From: Cymbidium sinense
Lineage: Eukaryota > Streptophyta > Magnoliopsida > Asparagales > Orchidaceae
Direction of reading: 5' to 3'
DNA: 64,000 bases
NCBI GenBank assembly: GCA_021442155.1
Contig: JAKCPB010001374.1
Coordinates: 62,001 to 126,000, forward strand
Within the stretch, counting starts at the first letter, position 1; each line of letters starts with the position of its first letter. A program made the position numbers and the translations under genes. Below the pieces are notes generated by a model, which made no database searches, was not told the DNA's origin, and worked only from the letters and a program-made list of their open reading frames with translations. Positions 50,101-61,540 of this stretch are shown here, one piece after another.

Positions 50101-50500
50101 TAAACTAAATAAATAAAACTAAAAAATAATAAACTAAACTAAATAAATAAACTGAATAAATATAAAATTAAACTTAAACATAAAGAAATTAAAATAAACC
50201 TAAACCAAAACTAAACTATAAACTAGTAAATAAACTAAACTAAAAAAATCTAAATAAACATAAAACCTAAACTAACTAAATAAACTAAACTAAATAAAAA
50301 TAAAATAAACTAAACTAAAATAAAATAAATAAAAAAATAAATAAATGAACTAAACTAAAACTAAAAAATAAATTAAAATAAAAAATAAAATTAATAAATA
50401 AATAAACCTAATCTAAAATAAATAAACTAAAAAAAAAAAAGGAAACTAAATAAAAACTAAACTAAACCCAAAATAAATAAAATAAACTAATAAAATAAAT
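41121..50500 (+). repeat. AAACTAAATAAA satellite with a three-copy higher-order repeat
   Basis: Texture changes to aaactaaataaa with few CCC units. Long-range anchors recur in order. 'aaagaataaa(t)ctaaac'-type words are at 41657, 45871 and 48285; 'ttaataaattaaattaaata' is at 42260, 46450 and 48902; 'taaatataaaattaaa' is at 43786, 47885 and 50157. 'ccaaactaagctaaaatcta' is shared by the last two copies (46555 and 49008). Offsets are about 4.1-4.2 kb between copies 1 and 2 and about 2.3-2.45 kb between copies 2 and 3. There are no genes. An open minus segment at 45255-45437 is pure Phe/Ile/Leu/Tyr composition noise. Confidence 0.75.
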
Positions 50501-53500
50501 AAACTAGATAAAATAAACTTAAAGCTAAACCTAAACCTAAACTAAATAATTATAATAAATAGAATAAAAAAATAAACTAAATAAACCTACACTTAAAATA
50601 AATAAATAAACTAAACAAACTAAATAAAATAAATAAAAACAAACCTAAACTAAATAAACTAAACTAAAGAAACCTAGAATCTAAACCTAAACCTAAACTA
50701 AACTAAACTAAATTAAAATAAATGAAATAAACCTAAACCTAAACTAAATAAAATAAACCTAAACTAAAATAAACTAAACTAAATAAAACCTAAAATAAAC
50801 CTAAACCTAAACCTACACCTAAAACCAAAACTAAAATAAACCTAAACCTAAACCTAAATAAACTAAAACCTAAACCTAAACCTAAACCAAAACCTAAATA
50901 TAAACCTAAATGAATAAACTAAACTAAACTAAAATAAACCTAAACCTAAACTAAATAAGTAAATAAACATAAACCTAAACCTAAACTAAATAAACCTAAA
51001 CTTATAAAATAGACCTAAACCTAAACTTAAACTTAAACTAAACTAAATAGACCAAAACATAAATAAATTGAAACTAAATAAACCTGAACATATATAAACT
51101 AAATAAACTATACTAAATAAAAATAAACCTAAACCTAAATAAATAAACCTAAATAAACCTAAAATAAAAATAAATCTAAACCTAAACCTAAACTTAAATA
51201 AATAAACTAAAATAAATAAACTAAACTAAATAAATAGACCTAAACCTAAACTTAAGCCTAAACCTAAATAAACCTAAACTAAATAAATAAACCTAAACTT
51301 AAACTAAAAAAAATCTAAATTTAATAAACTAAATAAACTTAAACTAATCCTAAACCTAAACTAAACTAAAAAATAGAACCTAGACCTAAACCTAAATAAA
51401 CTTATAAACCTAAACTAAACTAAATTAAAATAAACCTAAAATAACCCAAACCTAAACTTAAAATAAACAAACTAAATTAAACTAAATAAATAACCTAAAC
51501 TAAACTAAACCAAAACTAAAATAACCCTAAACCTAAACCTAAACTAAAATAAAATAAACTGAATAAAACCTAAACCTAAACCTCAACCTAAACCTAAACT
51601 TAAATCTAAACTAAAATAAACCTAAACATATACCTGAACTAAGTAAATAAAACCAAAACCTAAACCTAAATAAAATAAACCTAAACTAAACTAAAAATAA
51701 ATAAACCTAAACCTAAACCTAAATCTAAAATAAACCTTAACATAAACTTAACTAAAAATATACCAAACTAAAAAAATAAACCTAAACCTAAACCTAAACA
51801 TAAACTAGGCTAAACTAAACAAAAAAGTTAAATAAATAAACTAAAACCTAAAATAAACCTAAACCTAAACCTAAATAAACTAAACTAAATAAATAAACCT
51901 AAACTGAACTAAAATAAACTAAACTAAATAAACCTAAACCTAAAATAAACTAAATAAAAATAAACCAAAACCTAAACCTAAACTATAATAAACTAAAGTA
52001 ATAAACTAAATAAACCTAAAAAAGTAAAATAAACTAAATAAATAAACTAAATAAAAGAAACCTAAACCTAAACATAAACATAAACCTAAATAAACATAAA
52101 CTAAAATATAAATAAACTAAACAAAATAAACCTAAATAAAACCTATACTTATACCTAAACCCTAAACTTAACCTAAACCTAAACCTAAATGTAAACTTAA
52201 ACCTAAACCTAAACTAAATAAATAAAAATAAACTTAAACCTAAACCTAAACCTAAACCTAAACTTAAATAAACCTAAACCTAAACCTAAACTAAATAAAT
52301 AAAATAAACTAAACTAAATAAACCTAAACTAAACCTAAACCAAAACATGCAGTAAAATAAAATTAATAAATAAATAAACCTAAACTAAAAAAAATAAACT
52401 TAAATAAACCTAAACCTAAACATAAACCTAACCCTAAATAAATAAACTAAACTAAATAAAAAGAAAATAAATAAACCTAAACTAAACTAAATAAGCCTAA
52501 ACCTAAACCTAAACCTAAACCTAAATAAACCTAAAGCCTAAACCTAAATAAATAAAACCTAAACCTAAACCTAAACATAAACTGAAAACTAAACCTAAAC
52601 TAAATAAACTAAAATGAACCTAAACCTAAACCAAAACCTAATCCTAAATAACCCTAAACTAAACCTAAACCTAAACTAAATAAACAAAATAAACTAAACT
52701 AAATAAACCTAAACCTAAACCTAAACTTGAACTAAATAAAATAAACCTTAACCTAAACCTAAACTATCATTAAATAAAAAATTAAATAAACCTAAACCTA
52801 AACTAAGAAATAAACCTAAATACACCTAAACCTAAACCTAAACATAAATAAATAAACTAAACCAAGTAAAAAATAAAATAAATAAACCTAAACTAAACTA
52901 AATAAATCTAAACCTAAACCTAAACATAAAACCTAAACCTAAACTTAAACTAAAATAAACTAAATAAATAAACCTAAACTAAACTAAATAAACCTAAACC
53001 TAAATAAATAAACCTAAAACCTAAACTTAAACCTAAACCTAAAATAAATAAAAAAAATAAAAATAAATAAATAAACTAAAAGTAAAATAAACTTAAACCT
53101 AAACCTAAATAAACCTAAACCATAACCTAAATACAAAATAGAACTAATTAAACAAAACTAAAAATAAACCAAAATAAATAAACCTAAACCTAAACTAAAA
53201 AAATAAACCTAAAAAATTAAATAAATAAACCTAATCCTTAACCAAAATAAACTAAATAATTAAATACCTAAATTGAAACTAAATAAAATAAACTAAATGG
53301 AATAAACCTATAAAAAAACTTAAAACCTAAAACCTAAATCTAAACATAAATCTAAGCCGAAACTAAATAAACCTAAACCTAAACTAAATAAACTAAAACC
53401 TAAACTAAATAAATAAACCTAAACCTAAACCTAAACCTAAAACCTAAAATAAAAGCTAAAAAATAAACTAAATAAAATAAATAAGTAAAACAAAGCTAAA

Positions 53501-55480
53501 CCTAAAATAAACTAAATAATAAACTAAACTAAATAAACTAAACTAAAAATAAATCTAAAATAAACCTAAACCTAAAAATAAACCCTAAACAAAACTAGAC
53601 CTAAACCCTAAGCCCAAACTAAATAAACCCTAACTAAATAAAATAAATCTAAACCTAAACCTAAATAAAACCTAAATCTACACCTAAACCTAAACTAACT
53701 AAATAAATTAAACTAAATAAAAAAAACCTAAACTAAACCTAAATATATAAAACTAAACTCAATAAACTAAACTAAATAATAAAACCTAAACTAAACCTAA
53801 ACCTAAACCTAAACCCTAAATAAATAAAAAAATAAACTAAATAAACCTAAACCTAAATAAACCTAAACTAAAATAAATAAATAAAAATAAAAATAAAAAT
53901 AAACTAAATAAACCTAAACTAAACTAAGTAAACTAAACTAAGAACTAAACTAAAATAAACTAAAGAAAACCTAAACCAAAATAAATAAAATAAACTAAAC
54001 TAAATAAATAATCCTAAACTAAATAAAATAAACAAAACTAAAAAAATCTAAACCTAAACCTAAACTAAAACTAAATAAATCTATACCCTAAACCTAAACT
54101 TAAAAATAAACTAAACTTAAATAGAAATAAAAATAAATTAAATAAAATAAATAAATAAAATAAAATAAAAATCTAAACCTAAACCTAAACCTAAAATAAA
54201 AACTTAAACCTAAACCTGAACTAAAAATAAAAAAAATAAAAAAATAATAATAATAAACTAAGATAAAATAAATTAAATAAAAATAAACTAAATAAAAAAT
54301 AAACATAAATAAATAAACTAAACAAAAAATAAATAAATAAATAATAATAAACCTAAACTAAACTTAAACTTAAACCTAAACCTAATAAAACAAAACAAAA
54401 TAAGCTAAACTAAATAAATACTAAACCTAATCCTAAATAAATAAATAAAACTAAACCTAAACCTAAATAAATAATCATAAACCTAAACCTAAACTAAACT
54501 AAATATACTAAAACCTAAATAAATAAATAAAAATAAACCTAAACCTAAATTAAATAAAAATTAAAAGTAAATAAACTTAAAAATTTTTAAAAAAAATTAA
54601 ATTAAATTAAAAGAAATAAACCTAAACATAAACTTAAAATAAACCTTAAATAAACCTACATAAATAAACTAAATAAACTAAACTAATAAAATAAAAAAAA
54701 ACTAAAATAAAAATAAATAAACCAAAACCTAAATATAAAAAACCTAAACTAAATAAACCTAAACCTGAACTTAAATAAACTAAACTACAAATAAAAAAAA
54801 CATAAACCTAAATATAAATAAAATAAACCTAAACTAAACCTAAACCTAAAATAAAAACTAAATAAAATAAACTAAATAACACCTAAACCTAAACTAAAAC
54901 TTAAATAAAAATAAAACCTAAACCAAATAAACTAAACTAAATAAACCTAAATAAAAATAAATAAAAAATAAATAAACAAAATAAAACCAAAACCTCAACC
55001 TAAATAAAACCTAAACCCTAAACCTAAACTAAATTAAATAAACCTAAAAATAAACTTAAACCTAAACTAAATTAACTAAAAAGTAAATAAAATAAACTAA
55101 ACAAAATTAAAAAAAAACTAAAAATAAATAAACTAAATTAAAAAATAAATAAAACCTAAACCTAAAATAAACCTAAACCAAAATAAATCTAAACTAAATT
55201 GAAATAAAACCTAAACCAAACAAAAATAGAAAATAAACTAAAAAAAACCTAAACATAAACTAAAAAAAATAAACTAATTAAATAATTAATAAAATAAACA
55301 TAAATAAAACTATAGCAAAAGTAAACTAAAAATAAAAACCTAAAAAATAAATACAACCTAAACTAAAATAAAATAAACAAATAAACTAAACAAAAAATAA
55401 ACCTAAACCTAAACATAGATGTAAACATAACTAAATAAAAAAATAAAAAATAAACCTAAACCTAAGAAATAATTTTAAAA
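50501..55480 (+). repeat. AAACCTAAACCTAAA-rich satellite
   Basis: The + strand is dominated by six-base AAACCT units mixed with AAACTAAATAAA, most regular at 51.1-52.7 kb (for example 52237-52290 and 52495-52530). One C of the telomere unit has been lost in most repeats. No higher-order anchor was confirmed. No coding potential. Confidence 0.75.
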
Positions 55481-56344
55481 AAACCCTAAACCCTAAACCT
55501 TAAACCTAAAAAAAAAAACCATAAACCTAAACTAAATAAACCCTATACTAAACCTAAACCAAATAAACCTTAAACCTAAACCTATAACCTAAATCATAAA
55601 TTGTAAACTAAAACCCTAACCATAAACCTTAAACTATAAAAACTAAACCTAAACCTAAAACCTAAACCTAAATAAACCTTAAACCTAAAAAACCTAACTT
55701 AAACCTAAACTATAAAACCTAAACTCTATAAAAATAAACCTACTAAATTTAAACCTAAACTAAACCTAATCCTAAACCTAAACTAAAAACTAAATAAACT
55801 AAATCCTAAACCTAAAAATCTAAACACTAAACTATAAACCTAAACTACCTAATCAAAAACCTAATCCTATAAACCCTAAAACTTAAACCCTAAGCCTAAC
55901 GCTAAACCCTAAAACAACCTAAACCTAAACAACCCTCCTAAACCTAAATCCTAAAACCCTAAATCCTAAACCCTAAACCCCAAATGTTAAACCCTAAACC
56001 CTAAAAACCTAAACCTAAACCCAAACTAAATAAAACCTAAAAATAAAATAAATAGAAAAACCTAAACCTAAATAAAATTAAAAATAAAATAAAATAAAAA
56101 CCTAAACTAAAATTTAAACATAAACCTAAACCTAATTTAAAACCTAAAAATAAAAATAAATACTAAATTAAAATAAAATAATTGAATACTTGAACTAAAC
56201 TAAAATATAAAATAAACCTAAAGCTAAAAAACCTAAATAAAATAAAAGGTAAAAGTAAAATAAAAATAAAATAAACTTAAAATTAAATTAAATAAAAACT
56301 AAATAAAAGCCTAAACCTAAAAAATAAACATAAAAATAAAACTA
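55481..56344 (+). repeat. Telomere-derived array block with landmark phrase
   Basis: CCCTAAA-type units return after 'aataattttaaaaaaaccct'. Near 56005-56110 comes the landmark 'aaactaaataaaacctaaaa' with 'taaaataaata', as in the 19-33 kb and 63 kb parts. It then decays to AAATAAA before the module at 56345. Confidence 0.75.
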
Positions 56345-56525
56345 AATAAAAGCTTATGGAATTGTATCTTTATAATGAGATTAGTTATCTAGGTTTTGAT
56401 TGTTTATGCATGCCCATTTTTTATCTATGTTGTCGCCAGTGTCTTTGAGAACTTGGTGTGTTACTGATGAAATAAAAAAAGAAATGTTGAATATGAATTT
56501 ATTCTCGTTAAAAAAAACCAAAATC
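56345..56525 (+). mobile_element. Poly(A)-ended repeat module, copy 4, 5'-truncated
   Basis: It begins inside the family at 'cttatggaattgtatcttta', lacking the ggtgg-rich left half of the other copies. It then follows copy 3 closely: 'agttatctaggttttgatt', 'tgtcgccagtgtctttgaga', 'acttggtgtgttactgatga', 'aaatgttgaatatgaattta' and 'ttctcgttaaaaaaaacc'. The variable 5' end with a shared A-rich 3' end is what retroposition produces. Confidence 0.7.
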
Positions 56526-56756
56526 CGTAAACCATTAACTAAAACCTAAACCCTAAACCCTAAACCCTAAACCCAAAAAATTAAAAAAAATAAAAAAAAT
56601 TAAAAAAAAACCCTAACCCTAAATGCTAAATCATAAAACTGACCCGAAACCTTAAACCTTAAACCCTAAACCTACAACCCTAAATCATAAACTCTAAACC
56701 CTATACCCTAAAACCCTAAACCCCAAACCCTAAACCCTAAACCTTAAACCCTAATA
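56526..56756 (+). repeat. Telomere-like CCCTAAA block
   Basis: About 230 bp of relatively intact aaccctaaa units, with an A-rich interruption 'aaaaaattaaaaaaaataaa' near 56575. It follows the module's A-run directly and gives way abruptly to the ACTAATAA satellite. Confidence 0.8.
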
Positions 56757-57841
56757 AGAAACTAGTAAAACACGAAACTAAACTATCTAAAATTGAAACT
56801 AATAAATAATAAACTAAAACAACTAAACTAATAATAAATTAAAACAAAAACTAATAAAATTAACTAAACTAAATTAATAAAATAATAACTAAAAAAACTA
56901 ATAAATTAATAATAATAAGATTAAATAAACTAATAAACAAACTAATAACTAATTTAAACATATACAAAAAAAACCACACTAAAAAACTAACTAAAAATAA
57001 ACTAATAAACATAATAAAAACTAAACTAATAACTAAAACTAAACTAATAAACTAACTAAACTAAACCATAATAAATAACTCACTAATAATAATAACTAGC
57101 TCATAAACCTAAACCCTAAACATAACTAACCTAATAAGTAGTTAACTAATAATAAAACTAAACACAATAACTAAGCTAATAATAACTGAACTAAGTAAAT
57201 TAAAACTAATAACTAATAAATTTAAAATACTAAACTAACTAAATAACTAATAAATAACTAATAAATGAAACTAAACCAATAAAACTAATTAACTAACAAA
57301 CCTAATAATAAACTAACTAAATAATAATAACTAAAACTAAATAAATAATAACAACTAACACTAAACTAATAAACTATTAATAAACTAAATTAAATAAAAC
57401 TAATAACTAAACTAATAATAAACTAAATAATAAATAAAACATAAATAAATAAACTTAACCTAATAATAATAAACAAACCTTATAAACTTACAAACTAATA
57501 ATAATAAACTAATAAAACTAACTAAACTAATAACTAATAATAATAATAAATAAACTAAACTAAAAACTAATAATAACTAAAAAGACACTAAATAATAATA
57601 AAACTTAATAACATAAAACTAACCAAACTAAACTAATAATAATAAAAATACTAAACTAAATAATAAATTACTAAAACTATATTAAACTAACTAAACTAAT
57701 AAATAATAATAAACTAAATAAAAACTAACTAATAAAACTAATAATAATAAACTAATAATAATTAAACTAACTAAATAAATAACTAATAACTAAACTAACT
57801 AAAACTAATAAACTTATAATATTAACTAAATTTAATAATAA

Positions 57842-57861
57842 ATATTATTATTATAATAATG

Positions 57862-57913
<52 letters not shown>
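57842..57913 (+). repeat. (AAT)n trinucleotide microsatellite
   Basis: A near-perfect ATA/AAT run of about 50 bases, preceded by an inverted 'attattattataataat' stretch that could form a hairpin. Confidence 0.95.
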
Positions 57914-57914
<1 letters not shown>

Positions 57915-58587
57915 TATATAAACAAACAAGAAACCCCTAAACCTAAATTAATAAAACTAATAATAATAAAAATAATAATAATAAACTAAACTAAAGTAAA
58001 ATAATTATTAAGTAAACTAATTCAACTAATAATAATAACTAAATAAAAAACAAAAAAATAATAAACTAATAATAAAACAAAACTAAAATTAACAAATAAC
58101 CAAATAATAAACCTAATAAACTAATAAATAATAAATTAAAAACTTAAAAACAACTAATAAAAAACTAAAACTAATATTAAACTAAATAAAACTAATAATA
58201 ATAACTAATAATCTAAATCTAATAACTAATAAACTAATAAACTAATCAACAAACTTACTAAAAAAACTAACTAATTAATAAATAAACCTAAACCTTAATA
58301 AATAATAAACTTTAAAACTAAACTAATAAACTAATAATAATAACTAATAATAAATAATTAAATAAATAACTAAAACTAAACCATAAACCTAAACTATTAA
58401 ATCATAAAAACTAACTAATAAATAAACATAATATTAACTAAACCTAATAAACTAACTAATAACTAATAATAAACTAATAATAAAACACCTAACTAAAAAA
58501 ATTATTACTAACTAACTAATAATAAACTAATAACTAGATAAAATAAAATGAACTAAATAACTAAACTAATAAAGCTAACAAATAAAC

Positions 58588-58639
58588 TAATAATAATAAT
58601 AATAATAAAACTAACTAACAATAACTAAACTAATAAAAC

Positions 58640-58687
<48 letters not shown>

Positions 58688-58705
58688 GAATAATAATAAT
58701 AAATA
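58588..58705 (+). repeat. (AAT)n microsatellite pair
   Basis: Two AAT runs (58588-58608 and 58640-58705), the second broken once by 'aagaat'. Confidence 0.95.
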
Positions 58706-59548
58706 ATAACTAACTAAACTAATAAACTAATAATAATAAAACAAATAATAAACAAACTAATAAATAACTAAATAATTAAACCCTAAACCCTAACTAAATA
58801 AATAAACTAAATAATACAAATAAAACTAATAATAATAAACATAAACTAATAATAATAATAAACCATAGAAAAAAATAAAATAAAATGAAACTAATAATAA
58901 ACCAACTAATTAAACTAATAATAATAATAAATAATAAATAACTAATAATAATAAAGAACTAAACCATAAACTAAACTAAAAACTAATAATAATAAACCAA
59001 TAAACCTAAACCCATAACTAAACTAATAAAACTAATAAACTAAACTAATAAACTAATAAAACTAACAAAACTAAGTTAAATAAATAACTAACTAACTAAT
59101 AATAACTAAACTAATTAATAATAGCTAATAAATAAACTAAAATAAACTAAACCCAATAAACAAACTAACTAAATAAAATAATAAACTAAACCTAAACCCC
59201 CCTAAACTAACCTAAAATAATAATAATTAAAACTAACTAAACTAAACATTAAAATAATAATAAACAAATAATAATTTAAAATAAATAAAAGCTAATAATA
59301 ACTAATAAACACTAAACCTAAAACCTAAACCCTAAAACTAAACTAAACCCTATTATTGGGTGATTTCAGGATTCCTCTCATTCTTGTTGAGTTTTTGAGT
59401 GCTTTCTATCTTGGATTCCTTATAGATTATTGGCCTAGGGCTGATCCTAACTTGTTGTTGTCGTGGCACTATGACTCATGGCGTTGGCTTCTTCAAATCC
59501 ATGGGGTAAATCCCATGTGCCGATGGATCCCGCTAGGGCATCCAATTT

Positions 59549-60240
59549 TTGGGTAATCCTACCTCTAAATTACCTATTGTTACTAAATCTTTCAAAGAGG
59601 CTTTAGCTGGTAAGAATTCCTCCACCGAGACTCCTTTGAATTTGCTTCATACGACTTTTAAAAGTACTCCAACAATTATGATTTTAGTTGAGGATATTGA
59701 AAGATTAGCTGAGCCTTTTGCTTTTTCTTTGATTGGAAAGTTTTCATTTAAACGGCCAAAGAAAGAAGATATTCATTCTTTTTTTTCATAGCTTAAATTT
59801 TTTTGGTTCTTATTTTATTGGGCTGATTGATCCAAGGCATGTTCTGATTAAACTTTCTAATGACCTTGATTATGAAAGATTTTTTTTCTAAGTGTTCTTA
59901 ATAGGTTTTTATTTTCCAAATGTGTATTTTGAAGTAGACGCCTATGTTTGATGTTAATGAAGAGTCTCTTATTGTTCTCATTTGGATTTATATACCTAAC
60001 TTGTGGATTCATCTATTTAATCATCAAATTCTTTTTGGTATTGGGTTGATTTTTGGTCAGCCTTTGCAAGTTGATCAAGCAACAGCTGCTTCTTCTAGAT
60101 CATATGTTGCTATAATTCTTATAGAGATTGATATTACTAAAAAATACCTGAAAAAAATTTGGTTGGGTTCACAAAAATGCAATTATTTGTAGAAAGTTGT
60201 TTTGGAGAATTTTCCCATTTTTTTATAATCATTTTAAGAT
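59549..60240 (+). pseudogene. LINE ORF1 with DUF4283-type RNA-binding domain (N-terminal part)
   Basis: The reading starts at 59549 with 'PIVTKSFKEALAGK' and then 'PFAFSLIGKFSFKRPKKEDI', typical of plant L1 ORF1 and DUF4283 proteins. A frameshift in a T-run near 59780 moves to the frame reading 'GSYFIGLIDPRHVLIKLSND'. A second shift leads into 59944-60192 with 'SLIVLIWIYIPNLWIHLFN', 'ILFGIGLIFGQPLQVDQATA' and 'IEIDITKKY'. ORF1 proteins bind element RNA. Immediately after comes the site of a zinc knuckle (C-x2-C-x4-H-x4-C): 'YNHFKIHGHEISEC' is split by the RTE insertion at 60241. Both first Cys codons appear changed to Tyr and Phe. Inactive. Confidence 0.85.
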
Positions 60241-60588
60241 CCGTGGATGAGTGGCTTTACTCTTAGGGATAAAATGTGAAATGAGTATGTTCGAGAAAAA
60301 GTTGGAGTAGCTCCAATGACAGATAAGATTAGAGAGAGTCACCTTAGATGGTTTGTCCACATAAATCATCAGTTTTCTAATGACCCAGTCAGGAGAGTAG
60401 ATGCATTAGATTTGCCTTATGTTAAGAAAGGTAGAGGTAGACCTAAAAAGACTTGGTTAGGATGTATAAAAGTTGACCTTAATTTACTTAAATTAAATGA
60501 GAATTTGACACATAATAGGACACAAAGGAGACAAAGGATTCATGTAGCTGACCCCACTTAGTGGGATAAAGGCTTGTTATTGTTGTTG
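60241..60588 (+). mobile_element. 5'-truncated RTE-clade LINE with target site duplication
   Basis: About 348 bp inserted in the LINE ORF1 zinc knuckle. The + strand encodes 'WMSGFTLRDKM', a TGA stop (60277-60279), 'NEYVREKVGVAPMTDKIRES', then the open segment 60316-60561 with 'HLRWFVHINHQF', 'KKGRGRPKKTW' and the C-terminal 'RIHVADPT'. This is the highly conserved tail of plant RTE-type reverse transcriptases. After the stop it reads 'gtgggataaaggcttgttat' and ends in TTG repeats, the usual RTE 3' end. The 6-bp sequence taagat flanks it (60235-60240 and 60589-60594). This is a clean case of nested insertion. Confidence 0.92.
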
Positions 60589-61540
60589 TAAGATTCATGG
60601 GCATGAAATTTCTGAATGCTTTATTGCTCATCCCTCTCTTAGGAAGAAAATCACCAGTAAGAATTCAATTGTTGAAAAAACTAATGATCCACTCAAGTTG
60701 GATAAAAGAAAAATCTTCTTTTCAAAATTTTTGATGTTTTGCAAAACCGATTGAATCTTCTTAAAAAAGTTTTACCTATTAATGATTTGTCTAATGCGGA
60801 AGGTAATTTTGATGGTTTTGAAAAGGTTTTAACTAATAATCACGCTCTAAGTGTTTCTTTTGATGATTCTGCTAAAGGGAAGACTTTAGAGGGTGTGGTT
60901 AATGATTCTAACTATTTGGATGTTGTGCATAAGTCCTTTCATGATGATGGTTTGAATATTATTAATGCTAACACCATTTCTTCCAATCAATTGGATGTTG
61001 TTTCTCTTTCTCCTAAGTCTAATTTAGATCAAGGGAAAGAGACTATTTCTTTTCCTTCTTTGATTGAGAATGGTAGTGAAAAGAATGTTCTTATTTCTGA
61101 TATTTTAACTTCTAGTCCTCACAATCTTGTTAATATTGGTGATCCTTCTTTTAAAAAATAAGATTTAGATACTTGTGATAATTCTCTCATTATGAATAGT
61201 TCTATTTTGGTTCAAAATGATGGTTCTTTTATGGTTGGTAGTTATGTTCAGAATTTTGGTAATATGCTATGTGTTTTTAAGGGATTTTAATCTTATTTTA
61301 ATTCCTTACATTAAGATTATACTGAAAATCTAGATTTTGCTTCTCTTGCTTCTTTTATGAATGAAGTCAGGGAGGAAACTCTTCAAATTTTACTAGAAGG
61401 TGAAAATATTGATAATTATCTTCTTAATAAAGCTATTTCTTCTCCTTCTATCACTTATGATTCTAAAATGCATACTATTTATAATTTTTCTTTGTCTAAT
61501 GTTGTGGATGATTCTAAATGCTTTTCTTTGAACTGATAGG
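60589..61540 (+). pseudogene. LINE ORF1 C-terminal part (zinc-knuckle remnant and acidic tail)
   Basis: It resumes at 'KIHGHEISECFIAHPSLRKK', the second half of the zinc knuckle interrupted by the RTE copy. It then runs through 'LNLLKKVLPINDLSNAEGNF' and the open segment 60739-61161, a 140-residue Asn/Ser/Asp-rich low-complexity region. Further Ser/Asp-rich sequence in shifted frames continues to about 61540. Such unstructured tails follow the zinc knuckle in plant L1 ORF1. At least two stops are present (61162 and about 61290). Confidence 0.7.

Larger units (their letters stand above)
56757..59344 (+). repeat. ACTAATAA / AATAAT satellite
   Basis: From 'accctaataagaaactagta' the unit changes to aaactaataa, ctaataataa and actaactaa, nearly free of G and with few CCC. 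Occasional 'aaccctaaac' words remain (57110, 58781, 59003 and 59320), suggesting it derives from, or is interleaved with, the telomere-like array. It contains two long AAT microsatellites. It ends where the LINE ORF1 copy starts. Confidence 0.8.

Noticed and set aside
45255..54306. Similar Phe/Tyr/Ile-rich minus-strand frames at 45255-45437 and 54100-54306
   Set aside because: Same cause: AAATAAA satellite read on the other strand.
60241..60588. Part of a host gene with the KKGRGRPKKTW motif (AT-hook-like GRGRP)
   Set aside because: The GRP motif sits inside the conserved C-terminal tail of RTE reverse transcriptases, with RWF upstream and IHVADPT plus TTG repeats downstream and a target duplication around it.
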